Shown here: positions 1 through 11,121 of the stretch, piece by piece | How the letters are laid out: the number at the start of each line of letters is the position of its first letter | Position numbering within the stretch: the first letter of the stretch is position 1 | From: Favolaschia claudopus | Lineage: Eukaryota > Basidiomycota > Agaricomycetes > Agaricales > Mycenaceae | Length of the DNA: 64,000 nucleotides | Assembly: GCA_037176885.1 (NCBI GenBank) | Contig: JAWWNJ010000093.1 | Location: 310,001-374,000 of the forward strand | Direction: 5' to 3' | The notes under the pieces: model-generated | The model's database searches: none | What the model was told of the DNA's origin: nothing | Seen by the model: only the letters and a program-made list of their open reading frames with translations | Position numbers and translations under genes: made by a program

Positions 1-309
1 TTCGATTCCCAGTAATTAATTGTTAGAGTCAGTATTGTAGTACAATAGAAATAGATAGCCTAGTATTAAGGTACTCCCCATCCACCTTCGACAAACATCA
101 CGTGGCCAAGTGTGACAACTTCCATTTTCGGACTGACCCGATACAAAAATCTGTAGAATTATGCTCTGGCCATATTAGCTCAAATCCTTCGACCAAAACC
201 TTTAAAATTAGTCTATCTACTGTCGTAAATTCTGGTAGAATCAAATCCTCCGAATTGGTCCAGGAATTATCAAATCTCCGTCAAAAACAGCACTTTCTCC
301 GCCAACGCG
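1..309. other. window edge, no clear gene
   Basis: This stretch is AT-rich. A weak open frame runs through 102-470, but it starts at a GTG and resembles nothing I know. It may be the 5' flank or a lost first exon of the transposase relic that follows. I cannot support any feature here. Confidence 0.4.
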
Positions 310-2373
310 TTGTCAAATCTGCCTATGGGAACCTACTCAAAGCGCCGCAAGACCCTGGCAATGAACCTGCTTCAAAACATGAGCAATGGCACCAAGCGGG
401 TGTGGGAGGAGCTCAGTCCCAAGAAGGTAACCAAATGGCTTTCGCCGAAAAAGAGACGGAAAGAAAATAGCTGCGCAGAGGTGTGTCAGAAACCTCGGAT
501 CCATTACTCACTGTTATATATTCCTCTAGAACACAAACGACGCGACAATTGATGTTGAAGATATGTTAATTGGCGCGTTTGACGCGTCGAGTGTGGACGC
601 GTCAAACACGGTCAACGCGCCAAGCCATCAATACCCGGTAAACCCTTTTTACGCGTCGATGGACTGTTTCTCTGTGCCTGGACCTACACATCTTCCCTCG
701 GGTGCACCAAGATCTTTTTGGATTGCGCGGAGTTGGCTACAAGGATCCCGCCATCAGTCCTTTCACGCGGAATCGACTAATGGGAATCCGAACAATGCTG
801 AATTTCTATGTGACCCCGGGACTAGCCACTTATGCACGCTGGGGTGACTCTGCTCACTTAGCTGCCTGTGGTCTTGGGCGCGGGGTTTATTGTGCTCGTG
901 TCTTGGCATCACTTTCTCGTCAATTCATTCTCAACCGCGAAGTTATGGACGTAAACCCGTATGGGGAGTGGAATGAGAGCATGCTCGCTGACGAAGATCT
1001 TGCCAACGACATCAGACTTCATCTTCAGTCGCTTGGGAATGAGATTACGGCCAATAAACTTGTGGAATATCTGAACAGCCCCGCTGTCAGAGAAGAACAT
1101 AACATTGATAAAGAAGTCTCTCTAACTACAGCACGCCGATATTTAGACGAGTTGGGATACAGGTGAGAATACCTCTTCGTGCCCTTTGTTTCATTTCATA
1201 CTCATGCCAAAATTTAGATTCAGATCTGGCCCAAAGGGACAGTATGTTGACGGACATGAACGGCCGGACGTTGTTTAAAGCCTATCCCAGACAACTACAC
1301 TCTGCTGGGCCGGCGTGTCATCCTTTGGTACCACGACGAGAGCATTTTCTACGCCCATGACCGGCGGCGGGAAAACTGGTATCACAAGGACGCGCCGGCA
1401 AAACCATACCGCAAAGGCGAGGGCCATTCATTCATGATCGCCGACTACTTTTCTTCCGATTTTGGCTGGCTACGTGATCCCAACAATCCAAAACGAAATG
1501 CCCGTCGGAGCATGAGAGCTTTGGCCCGACTTTGATCACGTCTTCATTTACGACAACGCTACCACACATAAAAAGCGTCCCGACGGCTCCCTCTCTGCAA
1601 CCGGAATGCCGAAAGCCCCCTCTGGTACACGAAAAAACCACGAGTCGGCGAATTTCCTGGTTGAGGTAAACAAACGGGATGCCGAAGGAAAACTGGTCTA
1701 CGACTCCAAGCGGAATCTGGTCAAGGAGAAGATCAAAATGACTGGCGCACACTTTGACGGTAAATCCCAGGATCTCTATTTCCCCGACGACCATCCTCGC
1801 CATCCCGGCAAATTCAAAGGCATGAAGCAGATCCTCGAAGAGCGCGGCATGCACGCCGAGGCCCAGCTGAAGAAGGAATGCCCTTCATTCAAATGCGCGG
1901 ATCAAAGTGACACTGCCAAGTGTTGCTGCAGGCGCGTCGTCTACAATCTCTCCGACTTTGCGGCTGCAAAATCTGTGCTTGAAGAACAATCTGAACGGGA
2001 GGGAGTTGAGATTTTATTTCTTCCGAAATTCCACTGCGAGCTGAATCCCATTGAAATGGTGTGGGGCTATGCTAAGCGGGTTTACCGCTTGAAGCCGGAG
2101 TCATCTCGTGAGGATCAGTTGGAGAAGAATACGATGGATTCATTGGAGGAAGTTCCGCTCCTGAGTATGCGACGGTAGGCAATTGACTGTATAATCTGTA
2201 TTCACGCTGAATGCTTTGGTAGATTCGTCAACCGTTGTCATCGCTTCGGTGATGGATATCTGAATCATAAACTCACCGGAAGGCAAGCAGCGTGGGCTGC
2301 AAAGAAATACCACGGACATAGAACATACCCAGCTACTATTTTAGAAGAACTTGACGAGGCAGGCATCCACTAA
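310..2373 (+). pseudogene. degenerate DDE-superfamily transposase gene
   Basis: This is a relic of a basidiomycete DDE transposase related to the IS630/Tc1 DDE_3 fold. Recognisable blocks in order: a basic N-terminal segment with SPKKVTKWLSPKKRRK (about 412-469); a long segment at 702-1165 (GVGYKDPA, NPYGEWNESMLADEDLA, SLTTARRYLDELGY); a DDE part with first Asp in LWYHDESIFYAHDRR (about 1319-1365); second Asp in FIYDNATTH (about 1537); CCCRR; and the Glu in LPKFHCELNPIEMVWGYAK (about 2020-2075). Two introns look likely: gtgagaat...atttag (about 1164-1218) and gtaggcaa...tggtag (about 2174-2221). The last exon ends at TAA 2371-2373. It is broken: a TAA follows PDVV near 1276, sequence between RRSMRA and LWPDFD (about 1525) appears deleted, and about 230 bp containing a hairpin separates the first two blocks. 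Inactive. Confidence 0.8.
572..621. repeat. GC-rich hairpin with ACGCGT boxes
   Basis: TTTGACGCGTC (578-588) and GACGCGTCAAA (596-606) form a perfect 11-bp inverted repeat with a 7-nt loop. GGCGCG/CGCGCC arms lie outside it (572-577 and 616-621). A further ACGCGT lies at 651-656. It lies between two coding blocks of the transposase relic, so it is probably an insertion or intron remnant. ACGCGT is also the MCB cell-cycle element of fungi, but I have no evidence of function here. Confidence 0.6.
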
Positions 2374-3663
2374 TCACCGAAACAAGCCAATTTGGGCAAA
2401 GATCTTGTAATTCACTCATACAGAAAAGCCTTAGGGCTCTAGTTTTTTCGCTACAGCTTGTATAGTTACTTATCTCGGATTTGGTCGAGGGAAATCGCCT
2501 CGCAGTACCTAGTTGTCCCAATATTATCTTTCTCTCTCAACGTGTCCCTAAATGGAAGTGTGACCGTCACGTCATGTGATGTTCGTCGAAGGTGGATGGG
2601 GAGTACCTTAGAAGTCAAGACAAGGTGCAAGCAGACACCTTACAAGGAAGGTAAAGTGGTAATACTTTTGCTTAACCCCGCCGACCATGCCTTGTAAGGC
2701 CTTACAAGCCTCATTAGGTCCTATAAGGTCCATTATGTGTTATAAGGCCCTATATGTAGTATTTGGTACGTATTTAAACCTTGTAACCCTCCTTTTCCCC
2801 AACGGCCTTATTAGACCTTACAAGGCCTGCCCAGGCCCAACAACCCTTTTTTGATTTTTCCGACAAGAGATGATAGACAGGAAATTGTTTTGTGTATAAA
2901 AAATTAGAATAACTACCCGTTTGTCAAACTAATTAAATAGTTTTACAATTAAAGCCAAACAAAATCAGATTGTACAATAACTACCAAATCTTTCAATCCT
3001 TCCGATCGTGAGCACAATCCATTCAATCGTTTGATTACTTCATCAGATTGAGGATATATTTTGCCAAAGTCACCATGCTGGTAGAATTGGCGGGCAAATA
3101 GGCACGTGACAGGCCACCATCAGTTGTTGTTGTTGAGATCAATTAACGTGCTCGAGCCGCTGCAAGCGGCTATAGTACACGACATGCCGACATCGACTAC
3201 ATGATTAATCGTTTCCAGTCCGTCCTTTCCTCCCACGTCACCCCTTTTTTATACAACCAATCAACTCCCAGTGCCTCGGGCATGAAGTCCCGGTCCGACG
3301 GCCTTTGGCCAGTGCTTGCCGAGGTTGCGATCCCCGTAGGATGGGCGTCAAAGGATCAAGGCGGCAGCGTACGCCTGATCAGACAAAGTGTGATGGATGA
3401 TTTGTTGCCGCGCGTCTGTTAAAGTTGAATTGCCGACCGGCGGCTGGGACCGCAAGTGCGCTACTCCTCGGAACCCAACGTGTTTGCCGAAGCGGAGGGA
3501 ACGGAGTTTGAAAAGTCGGAGGGCAGAAGCCGAGAGTGTCTAAAGTGTTTTTCTCCCGGGTGCGCCCTCCCACCCACACCGGGAAAAATGAAATTCCCGG
3601 CGCACTGAACTTGTAGAGGAGATTTTTAAATTCATTCTGTACTGAAGTTGTATCTGGACTTTT
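2374..3663. repeat. intergenic stretch with TTGTAAGGCC palindrome cluster
   Basis: Between about 2630 and 2840 the motifs CCTTGTAAGG, GGCCTTACAAG, CCTATAAGG and TTATAAGG recur in both orientations, giving a cluster of short palindromes. This may be a decayed MITE or a set of transposase-binding sites. From 2850 to 3660 I see no gene. The sequence at about 3650-3663 (GTATCTGGACTTTT) is the left flank of the large tandem array. Confidence 0.5.
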
Positions 3664-3706
3664 GGGCGCGGTTCTGGTGTGCGTTGCATCAAATTTCCTT
3701 AAAAGT

Positions 3707-3760
3707 CAGCAACCCGTTTAGGTTGCTGCCTTTTTTGGTAGCAACCTAAACGGGTTGCTG
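3707..3760. repeat. perfect hairpin in array unit 1 (repeated in every unit)
   Basis: Arms 3707-3727 and 3740-3760 are exact reverse complements over 21 bp (CAGCAACCCGTTTAGGTTGCT). Inner GCC/GGT pairing extends the stem to about 24 bp around a T6 loop. Each arm is itself an imperfect palindrome (AGCAACC, 6 nt, GGTTGCT), so alternative folds exist. The hairpin begins 44 bp inside the unit, 20 bp beyond the left TIR. Another AGCAACC follows at about 3770. Unit 11 has one extra A in the right arm (about 18,660). Confidence 0.95.
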
Positions 3761-3907
3761 CCATTTTGGGAGCAACCAGAAGAGGCAATGATTGATATCA
3801 CCTGTCAATTTGCGACCTAATAGGGGAATCTATTCCCATAGCCCCCCGTAAATTCTATAGCAGTGAATAATGTCAAACACCCACAGTTCAAGGTTGGTGT
3901 GCAGTGG

Positions 3908-3916
3908 TATATATAC
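3908..3916 (+). promoter_or_regulatory. TATA box of the unit's putative gene
   Basis: TATATATAC is preceded by a mixed-sequence segment and lies 68 bp upstream of an ATG (3984). A CA-rich stretch (CTCAACTACTCATTCC) between them could hold the transcription start. The same arrangement occurs in all 13 units. Promoter activity is inferred only from motif and spacing. Confidence 0.35.
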
Positions 3917-3983
3917 AAAAATAAAATGGCATAGCATAGACAATCTCAACTACTCATTCCAATTTACAGCATCGTCAAGCAAC

Positions 3984-4623
3984 ATGATCAAATCATTCAT
4001 TTACAGGGTAAATCTAGATCAAATTGTTACACTCCAAACAGCATCGGCACAAGGTAAGTACCTCAGGATGAGATGAATCTCGCCCTTCACATTCAATTCG
4101 ACCACAGTCTTTGCAGGAATTTTTACAAAGGTTGCTGAGCATTATGTAAGACTGGTTCAACTCACAAAACGGCTCAATTTGCATCCATTTTGAAGCATCT
4201 CGAGAGAATCTGCACCTTAATGTGAGGCTACAGGAGCTTGAGGTGTATGGGAGGCTTTTTGGAATTTTTTAGCCTCCGAATGTCTGATATATTGATATTC
4301 AGGAGCATTTCGAAACAATTTCATTCTGGCTACTTGGAAGCAGACAGAGAGCTCTGATAAGCAGAATCAAACAGAATGAGGTTGTAAGTAGTACTCAGAA
4401 TACGATTTACAGCTATATTGAAGAAGCATTACACCGAAACCAACTAAAAAACGAAACCTGTAAACGGAGCTCCTTCCACCAATTCATAAATGGTTTCGAT
4501 CCTTGTATAGCTATCTACTTGTGTGTCTTAGGCAGTAATACTAGGCAGATATGGTCTCTGACACAATCATCCTATAGTATATCTGGGGTTGAAAGTAAAC
4601 ACCGTCATTATCAATGTGTTTAA
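3984..4623 (+). CDS. candidate three-exon small gene within array unit 1
   Basis: No known family. A possible spliced frame is: exon 1 3984-4053 (ATG ATC; ends at a consensus GTAAGTA donor), exon 2 4196-4242, exon 3 4303-4623 (TAA). Intron 1 is 142 nt (an alternative acceptor TTTGCAG lies at about 4116). Intron 2 is 60 nt, with a weak GTGTAT donor, a CTGAT branch-like motif and a TTCAG acceptor. Joined phases agree and give about 145 residues. The last exon is a 107-codon stop-free frame without an ATG, which a simple ORF scan would miss. Against it: units 5, 10 and 11 carry TAC to TAG in exon 3 (10,485; 17,937; 19,430) and unit 12 loses one A in exon 3 (about 20,848), so 9 of 13 copies stay open. 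It could equally be a non-coding RNA or a chance frame. Confidence 0.22.
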
Positions 4624-5154
4624 GTAATTCACGGCTTGACTGTGTTTGCATGATGACAGTGTGGAGTATACAGATACCTTTGTGGGTAATGTACTACAAA
4701 TGAACAGGAGCACCACCAGGGCTTGATTCAAGTCAGTTGCGTTGGATGTTCAACATCCAAAATTCGCTATGAATAATGAATCGTATTGCGGTCTCGTTTG
4801 TTAAGTTCAGTTCAAGTTACAACAGAGGTACCTCTGCGTGTTCTGATGTACTATCTTCAACGATTGACTACCTTGTATAGCAAACCGTTCTGCGGGAATC
4901 CGTGCTGCATTTGAACAAATCAACTTAGAATGTTGTTCTGCCGGGCCGACGCTTCTACCTCGGCATCTCGGCACTGAGTGCCAGCATTTCACGAGAGCTT
5001 TGAGGCGCAATTTGGGCGCAATCGCGAAATTTACGGCCAGAGTACATCCAAAACTCTTGAAATTCCCCCTTTTCCCTCTCCTTCTCTTTCCCTTTTTGGA
5101 CATTTTTTTGCAATTCTTTTGGGCAGCAACACACACCGTGACCGAGCCCCTTTT

Positions 5155-6640
5155 GGGCGCGGTTCTGGTGTGCGTTGCATCAAATTTCCTTAAAAGTCAG
5201 CAACCCGTTTAGGTTGCTGCCTTTTTTGGTAGCAACCTAAACGGGTTGCTGCCATTTTGGGAGCAACCAGAAGAGGCAATGATTGATATCACCTGTCAAT
5301 TTGCGACCTAATAGGGGAATCTATTCCCATAGCCCCCCGTAAATTCTATAGCAGTGAATAATGTCAAACACCCACAGTTCAAGGTTGGTGTGCAGTGGTA
5401 TATATACAAAAATAAAATGGCATAGCATAGACAATCTCAACTACTCATTCCAATTTACAGCATCGTCAAGCAACATGATCAAATCATTCATTTACAGGGT
5501 AAATCTAGATCAAATTGTTACACTCCAAACAGCATCGGCACAAGGTAAGTACCTCAGGATGAGATGAATCTCGCCCTTCACATTCAATTCGACCACAGTC
5601 TTTGCAGGAATTTTTACAAAGGTTGCTGAGCATTATGTAAGACTGGTTCAACTCACAAAACGGCTCAATTTGCATCCATTTTGAAGCATCTCGAGAGAAT
5701 CTGCACCTTAATGTGAGGCTACAGGAGCTTGAGGTGTATGGGAGGCTTTTTGGAATTTTTTAGCCTCCGAATGTCTGATATATTGATATTCAGGAGCATT
5801 TCGAAACAATTTCATTCTGGCTACTTGGAAGCAGACAGAGAGCTCTGATAAGCAGAATCAAACAGAATGAGGTTGTAAGTAGTACTCAGAATACGATTTA
5901 CAGCTATATTGAAGAAGCATTACACCGAAACCAACTAAAAAACGAAACCTGTAAACGGAGCTCCTTCCACCAATTCATAAATGGTTTCGATCCTTGTATA
6001 GCTATCTACTTGTGTGTCTTAGGCAGTAATACTAGGCAGATATGGTCTCTGACACAATCATCCTATAGTATATCTGGGGTTGAAAGTAAACACCGTCATT
6101 ATCAATGTGTTTAAGTAATTCACGGCTTGACTGTGTTTGCATGATGACAGTGTGGAGTATACAGATACCTTTGTGGGTAATGTACTACAAATGAACAGGA
6201 GCACCACCAGGGCTTGATTCAAGTCAGTTGCGTTGGATGTTCAACATCCAAAATTCGCTATGAATAATGAATCGTATTGCGGTCTCGTTTGTTAAGTTCA
6301 GTTCAAGTTACAACAGAGGTACCTCTGCGTGTTCTGATGTACTATCTTCAACGATTGACTACCTTGTATAGCAAACCGTTCTGCGGGAATCCGTGCTGCA
6401 TTTGAACAAATCAACTTAGAATGTTGTTCTGCCGGGCCGACGCTTCTACCTCGGCATCTCGGCACTGAGTGCCAGCATTTCACGAGAGCTTTGAGGCGCA
6501 ATTTGGGCGCAATCGCGAAATTTACGGCCAGAGTACATCCAAAACTCTTGAAATTCCCCCTTTTCCCTCTCCTTCTCTTTCCCTTTTTGGACATTTTTTT
6601 GCAATTCTTTTGGGCAGCAACACACACCGTGACCGAGCCC
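5155..6640 (+). repeat. array unit 2
   Basis: 1,486 bp; following spacer GATTTT. Confidence 0.93.
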
Positions 6641-6646
6641 GATTTT

Positions 6647-8132
6647 GGGCGCGGTTCTGGTGTGCGTTGCATCAAATTTCCTTAAAAGTCAGCAACCCGT
6701 TTAGGTTGCTGCCTTTTTTGGTAGCAACCTAAACGGGTTGCTGCCATTTTGGGAGCAACCAGAAGAGGCAATGATTGATATCACCTGTCAATTTGCGACC
6801 TAATAGGGGAATCTATTCCCATAGCCCCCCGTAAATTCTATAGCAGTGAATAATGTCAAACACCCACAGTTCAAGGTTGGTGTGCAGTGGTATATATACA
6901 AAAATAAAATGGCATAGCATAGACAATCTCAACTACTCATTCCAATTTACAGCATCGTCAAGCAACATGATCAAATCATTCATTTACAGGGTAAATCTAG
7001 ATCAAATTGTTACACTCCAAACAGCATCGGCACAAGGTAAGTACCTCAGGATGAGATGAATCTCGCCCTTCACATTCAATTCGACCACAGTCTTTGCAGG
7101 AATTTTTACAAAGGTTGCTGAGCATTATGTAAGACTGGTTCAACTCACAAAACGGCTCAATTTGCATCCATTTTGAAGCATCTCGAGAGAATCTGCACCT
7201 TAATGTGAGGCTACAGGAGCTTGAGGTGTATGGGAGGCTTTTTGGAATTTTTTAGCCTCCGAATGTCTGATATATTGATATTCAGGAGCATTTCGAAACA
7301 ATTTCATTCTGGCTACTTGGAAGCAGACAGAGAGCTCTGATAAGCAGAATCAAACAGAATGAGGTTGTAAGTAGTACTCAGAATACGATTTACAGCTATA
7401 TTGAAGAAGCATTACACCGAAACCAACTAAAAAACGAAACCTGTAAACGGAGCTCCTTCCACCAATTCATAAATGGTTTCGATCCTTGTATAGCTATCTA
7501 CTTGTGTGTCTTAGGCAGTAATACTAGGCAGATATGGTCTCTGACACAATCATCCTATAGTATATCTGGGGTTGAAAGTAAACACCGTCATTATCAATGT
7601 GTTTAAGTAATTCACGGCTTGACTGTGTTTGCATGATGACAGTGTGGAGTATACAGATACCTTTGTGGGTAATGTACTACAAATGAACAGGAGCACCACC
7701 AGGGCTTGATTCAAGTCAGTTGCGTTGGATGTTCAACATCCAAAATTCGCTATGAATAATGAATCGTATTGCGGTCTCGTTTGTTAAGTTCAGTTCAAGT
7801 TACAACAGAGGTACCTCTGCGTGTTCTGATGTACTATCTTCAACGATTGACTACCTTGTATAGCAAACCGTTCTGCGGGAATCCGTGCTGCATTTGAACA
7901 AATCAACTTAGAATGTTGTTCTGCCGGGCCGACGCTTCTACCTCGGCATCTCGGCACTGAGTGCCAGCATTTCACGAGAGCTTTGAGGCGCAATTTGGGC
8001 GCAATCGCGAAATTTACGGCCAGAGTACATCCAAAACTCTTGAAATTCCCCCTTTTCCCTCTCCTTCTCTTTCCCTTTTTGGACATTTTTTTGCAATTCT
8101 TTTGGGCAGCAACACACACCGTGACCGAGCCC
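6647..8132 (+). repeat. array unit 3
   Basis: 1,486 bp; following spacer GATTTT. Confidence 0.93.
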
Positions 8133-8138
8133 GATTTT

Positions 8139-9624
8139 GGGCGCGGTTCTGGTGTGCGTTGCATCAAATTTCCTTAAAAGTCAGCAACCCGTTTAGGTTG
8201 CTGCCTTTTTTGGTAGCAACCTAAACGGGTTGCTGCCATTTTGGGAGCAACCAGAAGAGGCAATGATTGATATCACCTGTCAATTTGCGACCTAATAGGG
8301 GAATCTATTCCCATAGCCCCCCGTAAATTCTATAGCAGTGAATAATGTCAAACACCCACAGTTCAAGGTTGGTGTGCAGTGGTATATATACAAAAATAAA
8401 ATGGCATAGCATAGACAATCTCAACTACTCATTCCAATTTACAGCATCGTCAAGCAACATGATCAAATCATTCATTTACAGGGTAAATCTAGATCAAATT
8501 GTTACACTCCAAACAGCATCGGCACAAGGTAAGTACCTCAGGATGAGATGAATCTCGCCCTTCACATTCAATTCGACCACAGTCTTTGCAGGAATTTTTA
8601 CAAAGGTTGCTGAGCATTATGTAAGACTGGTTCAACTCACAAAACGGCTCAATTTGCATCCATTTTGAAGCATCTCGAGAGAATCTGCACCTTAATGTGA
8701 GGCTACAGGAGCTTGAGGTGTATGGGAGGCTTTTTGGAATTTTTTAGCCTCCGAATGTCTGATATATTGATATTCAGGAGCATTTCGAAACAATTTCATT
8801 CTGGCTACTTGGAAGCAGACAGAGAGCTCTGATAAGCAGAATCAAACAGAATGAGGTTGTAAGTAGTACTCAGAATACGATTTACAGCTATATTGAAGAA
8901 GCATTACACCGAAACCAACTAAAAAACGAAACCTGTAAACGGAGCTCCTTCCACCAATTCATAAATGGTTTCGATCCTTGTATAGCTATCTACTTGTGTG
9001 TCTTAGGCAGTAATACTAGGCAGATATGGTCTCTGACACAATCATCCTATAGTATATCTGGGGTTGAAAGTAAACACCGTCATTATCAATGTGTTTAAGT
9101 AATTCACGGCTTGACTGTGTTTGCATGATGACAGTGTGGAGTATACAGATACCTTTGTGGGTAATGTACTACAAATGAACAGGAGCACCACCAGGGCTTG
9201 ATTCAAGTCAGTTGCGTTGGATGTTCAACATCCAAAATTCGCTATGAATAATGAATCGTATTGCGGTCTCGTTTGTTAAGTTCAGTTCAAGTTACAACAG
9301 AGGTACCTCTGCGTGTTCTGATGTACTATCTTCAACGATTGACTACCTTGTATAGCAAACCGTTCTGCGGGAATCCGTGCTGCATTTGAACAAATCAACT
9401 TAGAATGTTGTTCTGCCGGGCCGACGCTTCTACCTCGGCATCTCGGCACTGAGTGCCAGCATTTCACGAGAGCTTTGAGGCGCAATTTGGGCGCAATCGC
9501 GAAATTTACGGCCAGAGTACATCCAAAACTCTTGAAATTCCCCCTTTTCCCTCTCCTTCTCTTTCCCTTTTTGGACATTTTTTTGCAATTCTTTTGGGCA
9601 GCAACACACACCGTGACCGAGCCC
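8139..9624 (+). repeat. array unit 4
   Basis: 1,486 bp; following spacer GATTTT. Confidence 0.93.
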
Positions 9625-9630
9625 GATTTT

Positions 9631-11116
9631 GGGCGCGGTTCTGGTGTGCGTTGCATCAAATTTCCTTAAAAGTCAGCAACCCGTTTAGGTTGCTGCCTTT
9701 TTTGGTAGCAACCTAAACGGGTTGCTGCCATTTTGGGAGCAACCAGAAGAGGCAATGATTGATATCACCTGTCAATTTGCGACCTAATAGGGGAATCTAT
9801 TCCCATAGCCCCCCGTAAATTCTATAGCAGTGAATAATGTCAAACACCCACAGTTCAAGGTTGGTGTGCAGTGGTATATATACAAAAATAAAATGGCATA
9901 GCATAGACAATCTCAACTACTCATTCCAATTTACAGCATCGTCAAGCAACATGATCAAATCATTCATTTACAGGGTAAATCTAGATCAAATTGTTACACT
10001 CCAAACAGCATCGGCACAAGGTAAGTACCTCAGGATGAGATGAATCTCGCCCTTCACATTCAATTCGACCACAGTCTTTGCAGGAATTTTTACAAAGGTT
10101 GCTGAGCATTATGTAAGACTGGTTCAACTCACAAAACGGCTCAATTTGCATCCATTTTGAAGCATCTCGAGAGAATCTGCACCTTAATGTGAGGCTACAG
10201 GAGCTTGAGGTGTATGGGAGGCTTTTTGGAATTTTTTAGCCTCCGAATGTCTGATATATTGATATTCAGGAGCATTTCGAAACAATTTCATTCTGGCTAC
10301 TTGGAAGCAGACAGAGAGCTCTGATAAGCAGAATCAAACAGAATGAGGTTGTAAGTAGTACTCAGAATACGATTTACAGCTATATTGAAGAAGCATTACA
10401 CCGAAACCAACTAAAAAACGAAACCTGTAAACGGAGCTCCTTCCACCAATTCATAAATGGTTTCGATCCTTGTATAGCTATCTAGTTGTGTGTCTTAGGC
10501 AGTAATACTAGGCAGATATGGTCTCTGACACAATCATCCTATAGTATATCTGGGGTTGAAAGTAAACACCGTCATTATCAATGTGTTTAAGTAATTCACG
10601 GCTTGACTGTGTTTGCATGATGACAGTGTGGAGTATACAGATACCTTTGTGGGTAATGTACTACAAATGAACAGGAGCACCACCAGGGCTTGATTCAAGT
10701 CAGTTGCGTTGGATGTTCAACATCCAAAATTCGCTATGAATAATGAATCGTATTGCGGTCTCGTTTGTTAAGTTCAGTTCAAGTTACAACAGAGGTACCT
10801 CTGCGTGTTCTGATGTACTATCTTCAACGATTGACTACCTTGTATAGCAAACCGTTCTGCGGGAATCCGTGCTGCATTTGAACAAATCAACTTAGAATGT
10901 TGTTCTGCCGGGCCGACGCTTCTACCTCGGCATCTCGGCACTGAGTGCCAGCATTTCACGAGAGCTTTGAGGCGCAATTTGGGCGCAATCGCGAAATTTA
11001 CGGCCAGAGTACATCCAAAACTCTTGAAATTCCCCCTTTTCCCTCTCCTTCTCTTTCCCTTTTTGGACATTTTTTTGCAATTCTTTTGGGCAGCAACACA
11101 CACCGTGACCGAGCCC
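9631..11116 (+). repeat. array unit 5
   Basis: 1,486 bp. It carries the C-to-G variant at 10,485, shared with units 10 and 11. The following spacer is CTTTT, as after unit 1. Confidence 0.93.
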
Positions 11117-11121
11117 CTTTT

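Larger units (their letters stand above)
3664..5149 (+). repeat. array unit 1
   Basis: First unit, 1,486 bp. Its left flank is GACTTTT and its spacer to unit 2 is CTTTT, the same bases as the left flank. The sub-features described for this unit (hairpin, TATA box, putative exons) recur at the same offsets in all units. Confidence 0.93.

Noticed and set aside
3664..3687. Helitron ends for the array unit
   Set aside because: The unit lacks a 5' TC and a 3' CTRR with an end-proximal hairpin; the ends are instead inverted repeats with short spacers.
4240..4340. Hammerhead ribozyme (retrozyme) in the array unit
   Set aside because: I looked for CUGAUGA...GAAA cores on both strands. Only partial matches (CTGATAT, CTGATAAG, CTGATGT) occur, without the required pairing.
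4807..5136. 109-125 codon minus-strand frame repeated in most array units
   Set aside because: Its Lys/Arg-rich start is the complement of a pyrimidine tract, its N terminus changes with each unit junction, and it overlaps plus-strand frames of similar length. It looks like a by-product of repeat composition.
4978..5193. Plus-strand frames of 64-87 codons near each unit end
   Set aside because: They cross the unit junction and the hairpin and read low-complexity Phe/Leu/Pro from the CT-rich tract; no start context or splice signals.
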